Below are positions 8,296 to 14,883 of a stretch of 64,000 nucleotides of DNA, piece by piece. How positions within the stretch are numbered: position 1 is the first letter of the stretch; the number at the start of each line of letters is the position of its first letter. The DNA is taken from assembly GCF_003385115.1 (NCBI RefSeq), contig NZ_QUNI01000003.1:310001-374000 (forward strand). Direction: 5' to 3'. This DNA is from Flavobacterium aquicola (lineage in GTDB: Bacteria; Bacteroidota; Bacteroidia; Flavobacteriales; Flavobacteriaceae). The position numbers and the translations under genes were made by a program. The notes below the pieces were generated by a model, which was not told the origin of the DNA, made no database searches, and saw nothing but the letters and a program-made list of their open reading frames with translations.

Positions 8296-9426
8296 ATGAA
8301 AAAAATACAAATGGTTGACTTGAAAAGTCAATATGATAAAATCGCTTCTACTGTTAACGCTTCTATTCAAGAAGTTTTGGATACAAATACTTATATAAAC
8401 GGACCTCAAGTTCATCAATTTCAAAAAGACCTGGAGATATATCTTGATGTTAAGCATGTAATTCCTTGTGCAAATGGAACTGATGCCTTACAGATTGCAA
8501 TGATGGGACTGGATTTGAAACCAGGTGACGAGGTAATTACTGCCGATTTTACTTTTGCTGCTACTGTCGAAGTTATTGCTTTACTGCAGTTAACTCCAGT
8601 TTTAGTAGATGTTGATGTGGTAAATATGAATATTTCTATTGAAGCAATAAAAAAAGCAATCACACCAAAAACTAAAGCAATTGTACCAGTACATTTATTT
8701 GGACGTTCGGCTAATATGGATGAAATTATGGCAATTGCAAAAGAGCATAATCTTTATGTAATTGAAGATAATGCACAGGCTATTGGTGCAAATTATACTT
8801 TTGCCGATGGAACTAAAAAGAAAGCGGGCGTTATTGGCCACGTGAGTTCGACTTCATTTTTTCCTTCTAAAAATTTAGGATGCTATGGTGATGGTGGTGC
8901 TATTTTTACCAATGATGATGCTTTGGCTCACAAAATCAGAGGTATTGTAAACCACGGAATGTACGAACGTTATCATCATGATGTAGTGGGAGTAAATTCA
9001 AGATTAGACAGTATTCAGGCTGGTGTTTTGAATGCAAAATTACCTTTCCTGAACGAATACAATACAGCGCGCAGATTAGCAGCTTCAAAATATAATGCAG
9101 CTTTTGAAGGAAATAAAAACATTGTTACTCCAGCATTTGATTTAAATGGAGACGACCACGTTTTTCATCAGTATGTTTTGAGAATTCTGGATGCCGACAG
9201 AGATGCATTAATGCAGCACTTGCTGGATAAGGGAATTCCTTGTGCTATTTATTATCCGATTCCATTGCATTCGCAGAAAGCGTATCTGGATGTGCGTTAC
9301 AAAGAAGAAGATTTTCCAGTAACAAATCAGTTAGTAAAAGAGGTAATAGCTTTGCCGATGCATACGGAATTAGACGATGAGCAAATCAAATTTATAACAG
9401 ACAGTGTTTTGGAATTTTTAAAATAA
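8296..9426 (+). CDS. DegT/DnrJ/EryC1-family PLP sugar aminotransferase
   Basis: A 376-residue fold-type I PLP enzyme that aminates a keto group of a nucleotide-sugar, usually for surface polysaccharide or lipid-sugar synthesis. Visible features are NGTDALQIAM near residue 60 (phosphate binding), VIEDNAQAIGA near 155 (Asp158 to the PLP ring nitrogen), SSTSFFPSKNLGCYGDGGA with Lys192 as the Schiff-base lysine, and YERYHHDVVGVNSRLDSIQAG. It most resembles the WbpE/WlaK type. It heads an operon: the next gene starts 6 nt after its stop and galE follows. The co-transcribed galE supports a role in envelope sugar metabolism, but the exact substrate cannot be read from the sequence. Confidence 0.9.
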   Translation: MKKIQMVDLKSQYDKIASTVNASIQEVLDTNTYINGPQVHQFQKDLEIYLDVKHVIPCANGTDALQIAMMGLDLKPGDEVITADFTFAATVEVIALLQLTPVLVDVDVVNMNISIEAIKKAITPKTKAIVPVHLFGRSANMDEIMAIAKEHNLYVIEDNAQAIGANYTFADGTKKKAGVIGHVSSTSFFPSKNLGCYGDGGAIFTNDDALAHKIRGIVNHGMYERYHHDVVGVNSRLDSIQAGVLNAKLPFLNEYNTARRLAASKYNAAFEGNKNIVTPAFDLNGDDHVFHQYVLRILDADRDALMQHLLDKGIPCAIYYPIPLHSQKAYLDVRYKEEDFPVTNQLVKEVIALPMHTELDDEQIKFITDSVLEFLK

Positions 9427-9432
9427 ATTATC

Positions 9433-9876
9433 ATGAAGTATGTCTTTACAATTCTTGCAGTAGTTTTATTTCTGTTTTCAGGATCGGCTCAAAGTATTGT
9501 TAAATCTAAAGACGAAAATGCTGTCGCTGCTCGTGTTGAAACATTTAGGGAAGCCTTGATTGATGCTGATGGAAGTAAATTAAAAGAATTAACTTCGGAT
9601 AATTTAAGTTATGGACATTCAAATGGGAATATTCAAAATCAGGCTGTTTTTATAGAAAAGATTGTAAATGGAGAATCTGATTTTGTAATGATTGAATTCC
9701 AAAATCAGACTATCGAAATTGTGGGTGATATGGCTATTGTCCGTCACAATTTGGCAGCTCACACTAAAGACGGCGGAGTAGATAAAGATATAAAAATTGG
9801 TATTATGCTCATTTGGCAGAAGCAAAAAAATAAATGGCTTCTTGTTGCAAGACAGGCTTTTAAATTACCATCATAA
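9433..9876 (+). CDS. Exported NTF2-like (SnoaL/DUF4440) protein
   Basis: A 147-residue protein with a signal peptide (MKYVFTILAVVLFLFSGSAQ) and one NTF2-like cone domain. The pattern VAARVETFREALIDADGSKLKELTSDNLSYGHSNG, then MAIVRHNLAAHTKDGG and IGIMLIWQKQKNKWLLVARQAFKLP is characteristic of DUF4440/SnoaL-like proteins. Such domains bind small hydrophobic ligands or act as scaffolds, and catalytic residues are not conserved, so no reaction is assigned. It lies between the DegT aminotransferase and galE with 6- and 10-nt gaps, so all three share a transcript even though this protein is exported and the others are cytosolic. Confidence 0.8.
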   Translation: MKYVFTILAVVLFLFSGSAQSIVKSKDENAVAARVETFREALIDADGSKLKELTSDNLSYGHSNGNIQNQAVFIEKIVNGESDFVMIEFQNQTIEIVGDMAIVRHNLAAHTKDGGVDKDIKIGIMLIWQKQKNKWLLVARQAFKLPS

Positions 9877-9886
9877 ATAAAATAAG

Positions 9887-10903
9887 ATGAAAATATTAGT
9901 AACGGGAGGTTTAGGTTTTATTGGTTCTCATACTGTTGTTGAATTACAAAATCAAGGTTTTGAAGTAGTTGTTATTGATAATCTTTCGAATTCTTCATTG
10001 AAGGTTTTGGACGGAATTAAAGCAATCACGGGAATTGATACTGTTTTTGAAAATTTGGATTTGCGTGAAAAAGAAAAAGTACAGGATTTTTTCAAAAGAC
10101 ACAATGATATTTCTGGTGTAATTCATTTTGCAGCTTCAAAAGCTGTGGGTGAGAGCGTTGAAAATCCATTACTGTATTATGAAAATAATATTAACACTTT
10201 GGTTTATCTGCTTCAGGAATTACAGCAAAAACAAGAGGCCAGCTTTATTTTTAGTTCATCCTGTACCGTTTATGGGCAAGCTGAAAAAATGCCAATTACC
10301 GAAGATGCTTCTGTTCAGCCGGCAATGTCGCCTTACGGAAATACCAAGCAGATAGGTGAGGAAATTATAACAGATACAGCTAAAGTAACTAATATCAATG
10401 CAATTTTACTGCGTTATTTTAATCCAATTGGGGCGCATCCTTCAACAGAAATTGGTGAACTGCCATTAGGAGTTCCTCAAAATTTAGTGCCGTTTATTAC
10501 TCAGACTGCTTTTGGATTGCGAAAAGAATTATCCGTTTATGGAGATGATTATCCTACCCCAGACGGAACAGCGGTACGGGATTATATTCATGTAGTCGAT
10601 TTGGCGAAAGCCCATGTTATAGCTTTACAGCGTTTGCTGAATAAGAAGAATTTAAATAAAGTAGAAATTTTCAATTTAGGAACAGGAACAGGAAGTTCAG
10701 TTTTAGAAGTGATTCAGTCTTTCGAGAAAGTCAGCGGACAAAAGCTTGCTTATAAAATTGTAGGCCGCAGAGAAGGAGATGTTATTTCGGCCTATGCCAA
10801 TACTGATACAGCGAACAATGTTTTGGGATGGAAAGCAGCATCTACATTAGACGAAGCAATGGCAAGCGCCTGGAAATGGGAACAAAAAATCAGAAAACAG
10901 TAA
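9887..10903 (+). CDS. galE: UDP-glucose 4-epimerase
   Basis: A 338-residue extended short-chain dehydrogenase that interconverts UDP-glucose and UDP-galactose with tightly bound NAD. It has the Rossmann motif GGLGFIGSH at residues 7-15, VIDNLSNSS near 29, IHFAASKAVGESVENPL near 79, FSSSCTVYG with catalytic Ser near 124, and Y150-x3-K154. The substrate side carries LRYFNPIGAHPS and GTAVRDYIHVVDLA. All catalytic residues are present and the length is standard. It is the last gene of the DegT/NTF2 operon and is followed by a strong terminator. Confidence 0.95.
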   Translation: MKILVTGGLGFIGSHTVVELQNQGFEVVVIDNLSNSSLKVLDGIKAITGIDTVFENLDLREKEKVQDFFKRHNDISGVIHFAASKAVGESVENPLLYYENNINTLVYLLQELQQKQEASFIFSSSCTVYGQAEKMPITEDASVQPAMSPYGNTKQIGEEIITDTAKVTNINAILLRYFNPIGAHPSTEIGELPLGVPQNLVPFITQTAFGLRKELSVYGDDYPTPDGTAVRDYIHVVDLAKAHVIALQRLLNKKNLNKVEIFNLGTGTGSSVLEVIQSFEKVSGQKLAYKIVGRREGDVISAYANTDTANNVLGWKAASTLDEAMASAWKWEQKIRKQ

Positions 10904-10926
10904 TTAGAAAGTAATTTTCAGTTAAC

Positions 10927-10970
10927 AAAAATCCCAAATTATCGGTCGATAGTTTGGGATTTTTTGTTTT
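10927..10970 (+). terminator. Terminator of the DegT-galE operon
   Basis: A long stem, AAAATCCCAAATTATCG paired with CGATAGTTTGGGATTTT (one T-G pair) with a GT loop tip, runs into a T-rich tail. Confidence 0.9.
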
Positions 10971-10976
10971 ACTGTA

Positions 10977-10998
10977 GAGATGCACTGCAGTGCATCTC
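10977..10998. repeat. Perfect 22-bp palindrome (REP-like)
   Basis: GAGATGCACTG is followed immediately by its exact reverse complement, centred on a PstI-like CTGCAG. It lies just past the operon terminator. No loop is present, so it is either a cruciform-type dispersed repeat or a dimeric protein site; the former is more likely in an intergenic space between convergent genes. Confidence 0.7.
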
Positions 10999-11086
10999 AA
11001 CAATAAAAAAATCCCCAAAAACATAAGTTCATGAGGATTCTGTTTTTATAACTGAAATCTAAATTCTGCAGTCTGCAGTTTAAATT

Positions 11087-11959
11087 TTAAGCGTTCGCAG
11101 TCACCGCTTCTTTATTGATTTTTCCAATTAAACCAGCCAATACTTTTCCAGGACCAACTTCGGTAAACAAAGTTGCGCCGTCAGCAATCATCTGCTGAAC
11201 CGATTGTGTCCATTTTACAGGAGCTGTCAATTGAATAATTAAGTTTTTCTTGATCTCGTCAGCGTCAGAAACGGCAGATGCAGTTACGTTTTGATATACT
11301 GGACAGATAGGAGCAGAGAATGTAGTCGCTTCAATAGCTGCCGCCAATTCTTCTCTTGCCGGTTCCATCATTGGTGAGTGAAATGCTCCTCCAACAGGTA
11401 ATAATAGCGCCCGTTTTGCGCCAGCAGCTTTCATTGCTTCACAAGCTTTTTCTACAGCAGAAAATTCTCCTGAGATTACTAATTGCCCAGGACAATTGTA
11501 ATTAGCAGCAACAACAACTCCGTCAATAGAAGCGCAAACTTCTTCAACAATATTATCTGCCAATCCAAGAACTGCAGCCATTGTAGAAGGTGTTATTTCG
11601 CAGGCTTTTTGCATTGCCAAAGCTCTTTGCGAAACTAATTTTAATCCGTCTTCAAAAGACAAAGCGCCATTGGCAACTAATGCCGAAAATTCTCCCAAAG
11701 AATGCCCAGCAACCATTTCTGGTTTGAAATCTTCTAGAGTTTTAGCCAAAATAACCGAATGCAGGAAAACTGCTGGCTGAGTAACTTTAGTTTCTTTCAA
11801 TTCTTCGGCAGTACCTTCAAACATAATGTCTGTGATGCGGAAACCTAAAATATCATTTGCTTTTTCGAATAATTCCTTTGCTAATGGTGAGTTTTCATAT
11901 AAGTCTTTGCCCATTCCTGTAAACTGTGCGCCCTGACCTGGAAATACGTATGCTTTCAT
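11087..11959 (-). CDS. fabD: Malonyl-CoA:ACP transacylase
   Basis: A 290-residue enzyme of type II fatty acid synthesis that moves malonyl from CoA to acyl carrier protein. It shows FPGQGAQFTGMGKDLY near residue 6, the nucleophile elbow GHSLGEF with Ser87, the QRALAMQ segment with the substrate-binding Arg near 112, and GGAFHSPMM with catalytic His194, ending in a typical EVGPGKVLAGLIGKI. All catalytic residues are present. It is transcribed alone from the promoter at 12011-12042, away from the other fab genes, which is common in Flavobacteria. Confidence 0.96.
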   Translation of the reverse strand: MKAYVFPGQGAQFTGMGKDLYENSPLAKELFEKANDILGFRITDIMFEGTAEELKETKVTQPAVFLHSVILAKTLEDFKPEMVAGHSLGEFSALVANGALSFEDGLKLVSQRALAMQKACEITPSTMAAVLGLADNIVEEVCASIDGVVVAANYNCPGQLVISGEFSAVEKACEAMKAAGAKRALLLPVGGAFHSPMMEPAREELAAAIEATTFSAPICPVYQNVTASAVSDADEIKKNLIIQLTAPVKWTQSVQQMIADGATLFTEVGPGKVLAGLIGKINKEAVTANA

Positions 11960-12010
11960 AAAATCTTGTTTAAGTTTAAGGTTTCAAGTTGTGAAATTTG
12001 AAATCGGATG

Positions 12011-12042
12011 CAAAAATAGTGTTTTTTTAGGATTTATGTCAA
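12011..12042 (-). promoter_or_regulatory. Promoter of fabD
   Basis: On the minus strand, TTTTG (-33, plus coordinates 12040-12044) is followed after 21 nt by TATTTTTG (12011-12018), giving a leader of about 45 nt. Confidence 0.65.
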
Positions 12043-12064
12043 AAGATAAAATTGAGATAAAAAC

Positions 12065-12101
12065 AAAACCTCCATACTTGCTAATTAAGTATGGAGGTTT
12101 T
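12065..12101. terminator. Strong symmetrical terminator
   Basis: A perfect 15-bp stem, AAAACCTCCATACTT (12065-12079) with its complement (12087-12101), has a 7-nt loop. It ends transcription of the YceI gene on the minus strand. Confidence 0.85.
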
Positions 12102-12133
12102 GTATGTATAGAAAATCAGTTTTACTGAATGAA

Positions 12134-12661
12134 TTATAATTTTATCAATTGCAGTTCGATGTTCAATTTTACTTCTTCACCTACTAAAACACCTCCGGTT
12201 TCAAGAGCTGAGTTCCAGTTTAAACCCCAGTCTTTACGGTTAATTTTTCCAGAAATGTTCAATCCTGCTTTGGTATTTCCCCATGGATCTTTCATCAAAC
12301 CGCTGAATTCAGCTGGGAATTTTACAGATTTTGTAACGCCTCTCAAAGTTAAATCACCAGTCAATTCATAATCATCACCATCTTTAGTAAAAGAAGTCGC
12401 TTTGAAAGTTAATTTTGGATGGTTTTCTGCATCAAAAAAGTCACCGCTTTTCAAGTGATTGTCTCTATCCACATTATTGGTATTGATGGAATTAATGTCT
12501 GCAGAAAATTCAATAACTGCATTTTCGAAGTTATCATCTTCAGTAGTAATTGTTGCATCATAAGTTCCAAAAGTACCTGAAACATTAGTAAACATCATGT
12601 GTTTTACTTTAAAACCAATTTCTGAGTGAGTCGGGTCAATTGCCCATTTTGTAGTTGCCAT
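12134..12661 (-). CDS. YceI-family lipocalin-like protein
   Basis: A 175-residue YceI-fold protein. The signature is MATTKWAIDPTHSEIGFKVKHMMFTNVSGTF at the N-terminus, DRDNHLKSGDFFDAENHPKLTF near residue 75 and LTLRGVTKSVKFPAEF near 105. YceI proteins are beta-barrels binding polyprenoid or amide-type lipids. No signal peptide is present, so this one is predicted cytosolic, unlike E. coli YceI. Upstream lies a -7 box and a 16-bp palindrome that is repeated exactly, at the same distance, before the pirin gene at 25853-26569, so the two are probably co-regulated. It is monocistronic. Confidence 0.9.
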   Translation of the reverse strand: MATTKWAIDPTHSEIGFKVKHMMFTNVSGTFGTYDATITTEDDNFENAVIEFSADINSINTNNVDRDNHLKSGDFFDAENHPKLTFKATSFTKDGDDYELTGDLTLRGVTKSVKFPAEFSGLMKDPWGNTKAGLNISGKINRKDWGLNWNSALETGGVLVGEEVKLNIELQLIKL

Positions 12662-12710
12662 AATTTTATTTTTTATTAATTAAAAATTTATTTGTTTCAT
12701 TTTGATAAGG

Positions 12711-12756
12711 CAAATTTACAGCGATACTACCGATGGGGCACTTAACCTAGATTAAG
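12711..12756 (-). promoter_or_regulatory. Promoter and palindromic operator of the yceI gene
   Basis: On the minus strand the -7 box is TAAATTTG (12711-12718). The palindrome CTTAACCTAGATTAAG (12741-12756, plus-strand reading) lies 22 nt further upstream, covering the position where the -33 element should be. The same palindrome, same flanks and same distance occur at 26599-26644. No good -33 TTTG exists, which fits activation or control by a dimeric protein bound there. Confidence 0.7.
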
Positions 12757-12820
12757 AAATAAAACCGGCAGTATTAATTTAGTGAGTGATTTTCAAATTA
12801 GATTTTATAATTAATTTTTG

Positions 12821-12931
12821 GAGCAGAAAGATTAGGCATTTTCAGCCAAGATTGTTCCCGCTTTCCGTTTCAATCTTTTTGGCTGAACCCCAGCCAAAAA
12901 GGATTTTCACTGCAATCGGGGCTAAAAGGAA
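12821..12931. repeat. Mosaic intergenic repeat element
   Basis: The 339-nt gap 12662-13000 holds no gene. It contains a structured element: TTCAGCC-AAGATTG (12841-12854) pairs with CAATCTTTTTGGCTGAA (12871-12887) around a CCCGCTTTCC loop, followed by AGCC/GGCT half-sites and GGATTTTCACTGCAATCGGG. GC content is above its surroundings. Similar word content (gggctttcc, actgtattcc, aatccc) occurs in the element at 22192-22300. It is probably a dispersed, non-coding repeat. Confidence 0.5.
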
Positions 12932-13000
12932 ACATTTTTGCTTTTTTGCAATCATTCAAAAAACAACAGTTTCATTGTATAAATAAACGATTTCGCAGTT

Positions 13001-13825
13001 CTAATTAAAAGTTTCTACCAAAGAGAATTTTTCCAGCCACTTATTCAGGTTCAAAGAATAAATCTCGCGGTATTTAGAGATGATGTCCTGATGTTTCAGC
13101 TGAAAATCGTTATTCATCTCGTAGTTCCAGTTATTGTCTCTAAAAACGGTTTCGAAATTAAAAACATTTCCAGCCAGCATTTTATAATCGGTAACTAATT
13201 CCTGATGCAGTTCTGAATCCAGAATAGGTTTGATTTCGGCATCATAAAAAGTCATAGCCGTTTCATTTACTGCCAATCCTTTTTCAATCCAATGCTGTTC
13301 CAAAGCATCTTCTTCATACTTAAAAAAGTCAGTAATATGCTTGTCCGAAAACCAATCTGGAAGTTTTACATTAGGCTGATTTTCATTCGATTCATTATTG
13401 TCAGCATGCACTTGCGCATTTGGAATCATCGAGGAATTGTATAAATACCATTCCGAATCCATAATTAAATAAATGAGTTTTTTGGTATTTAATTTGGCAA
13501 GCCAAGTTCTGTATCTAACAATTCCATTTGGAAACAATCCCACATCAATAACCATTTTGCGTGCCTTGCCATTAATTTTAACCTCAATTATGGGAGCAAC
13601 ATGATAACCCCAATCGATTGTTCCGGTTGGAGAACTATTTTTTTTATCAATAAAAGAAATCTGCTGGCTGTTTGTAGAGGAATAAACAACAGGAGCAAAA
13701 ACCCAGATTTTGGCACATTGAAACCCTTTAGACGCTAATAACAATCTGATGTAATGCGAAATATTATGACAATTAGCCTGCTGATAACCAAAAGGAAGCC
13801 CTGATTCTTTAATTTCTGCAAACAA
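13001..13825 (-). CDS. Cytosolic protein-glutaminase-like cysteine enzyme (glutamine deamidase family)
   Basis: The protein resembles Chryseobacterium protein-glutaminase, which deamidates protein-bound glutamine. The pattern NCHNISHYIRLLLASKGF-C, then TIDWGYHVAPIIEV, then MVIDVGLFPNGIVRYRTW gives the Cys-His-Asp triad of that family: Cys19, His75 and Asp94 counted from the TTG at 13825. The C-terminal half is unfamiliar. The frame stays open upstream to a stop at 14000-14002 and the extra residues (NKKIIKKHPLLTAGKTSVLDQDTANAL) look like real coding sequence, yet contain no ATG, GTG or TTG; an ATT at 13915 may be the true start. Unlike the secreted relative it has no signal peptide. It is the last gene of the DUF2126/ATP-grasp/transglutaminase run. 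The family call is inferred from motifs only. Confidence 0.7.
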   Translation of the reverse strand: MFAEIKESGLPFGYQQANCHNISHYIRLLLASKGFQCAKIWVFAPVVYSSTNSQQISFIDKKNSSPTGTIDWGYHVAPIIEVKINGKARKMVIDVGLFPNGIVRYRTWLAKLNTKKLIYLIMDSEWYLYNSSMIPNAQVHADNNESNENQPNVKLPDWFSDKHITDFFKYEEDALEQHWIEKGLAVNETAMTFYDAEIKPILDSELHQELVTDYKMLAGNVFNFETVFRDNNWNYEMNNDFQLKHQDIISKYREIYSLNLNKWLEKFSLVETFN

Positions 13826-14010
13826 AGCATTTGCTGTATCTTGATCAAGTACAGAAGTTTTTCCAGCCGTTAAAAGAGGATGCTTTTTGATAATCTTTTT
13901 GTTAAAATAATTAATGCGACACTTTATGTTATTGTGGGCGAAGTTATAAAAACTATAAAGGGGAGAGCTTATACCAAAATAAGAAATTGTTATAAAATTT
14001 CAATCGAAAA

Positions 14011-14883
14011 TCAAACCAGCGGTATCACATCAACCTCAACTTTTACTTTATGATCGCCAGTACTAAAAATAATTCCCTTCATTGGTGACACATCGGCAAA
14101 ATCTCTTCCGTAAGCCGTTACTATATGGCGCTGTTGCGGAATCATATTGTTGGTCGGGTCAAATTCGCACCAGCCCATTTCTGGAATATAGACTGAGATC
14201 CAAGCGTGCGAAGCGTCTGAACCTTCTAATTTTGGTCTGCCCACTGGCGGTAATGTTTCAATATAACCGCTTACATAACGTGCAGGAATCCCCACGCTCC
14301 GCAGACTGGCAATTGCCAAATGAGAGAAATCCTGACAAACACCTCTTCGCTCTTTGAGAACTGTTTTTAGCGGTGTATTGACATTGGTAGAACCGGATTT
14401 GAATTGGAATTCAGTATATATTTTTTTGATTAAATTTAATACAGCATCAAAAAGAGGCATTTTTGGAAGCAGACAGCTTTCTGCAAATGCGGTAATTTCT
14501 TCGTCCCAAGTAATGAATTGGCTTGGAAGCTGATATTGTAAAACTTCAATTTTGAGAGTGCGGTCGATTGTGAATTTTAATCTGGCTTCTTCGCAGGTTA
14601 TTGGATTTAAAGTTAACTGTGTAGCATTTTTCAATACTTCGACCTCACTGGAAACCGTAACTTTTAATGATTTATGCGATTGATGAAGCGAAAAATAATG
14701 CTGGATGTTTCCGAAATAATCCGTGCGGGAATATATTTTGGAAGGTTTTGGCTCAATTTCTATATTGAAATTTTTGCATATCTGTTTCGCAGAATTTTGA
14801 GGCTGAAGACACAAAATACTTTGGTAATTATGAACCTCATTGACGTAGGTATAAAGTGTCTGATGTTTTAGTTTATATTTCAT
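14011..14883 (-). CDS. Transglutaminase-like cysteine protein of the amidoligase cluster
   Basis: A protein of about 290 residues with the bacterial transglutaminase N-terminal beta domain (YKLKHQTLYTYVNEVHNYQSILCLQPQ) and a catalytic core. The triad from the 14883 start is Cys183 (RRGVCQDFSHL), His226 (DASHAWISVYIP) and Asp242 (GWCEFDPTNN). Members of this group are predicted peptidases or amide-transfer enzymes rather than classical crosslinkers. The start at 14883 overlaps the upstream ATP-grasp/alpha-E gene by 11 nt; a start at 14901 is also open but the family usually begins at MKYKLKH. Its overlap with the upstream gene shows translational coupling. Confidence 0.88.
   Translation of the reverse strand: MKYKLKHQTLYTYVNEVHNYQSILCLQPQNSAKQICKNFNIEIEPKPSKIYSRTDYFGNIQHYFSLHQSHKSLKVTVSSEVEVLKNATQLTLNPITCEEARLKFTIDRTLKIEVLQYQLPSQFITWDEEITAFAESCLLPKMPLFDAVLNLIKKIYTEFQFKSGSTNVNTPLKTVLKERRGVCQDFSHLAIASLRSVGIPARYVSGYIETLPPVGRPKLEGSDASHAWISVYIPEMGWCEFDPTNNMIPQQRHIVTAYGRDFADVSPMKGIIFSTGDHKVKVEVDVIPLV

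Noticed and set aside
12786..12986. Open frame on the plus strand in the gap after yceI
   Set aside because: It runs across the hairpin-rich repeat element, has no start context and no recognisable protein features.
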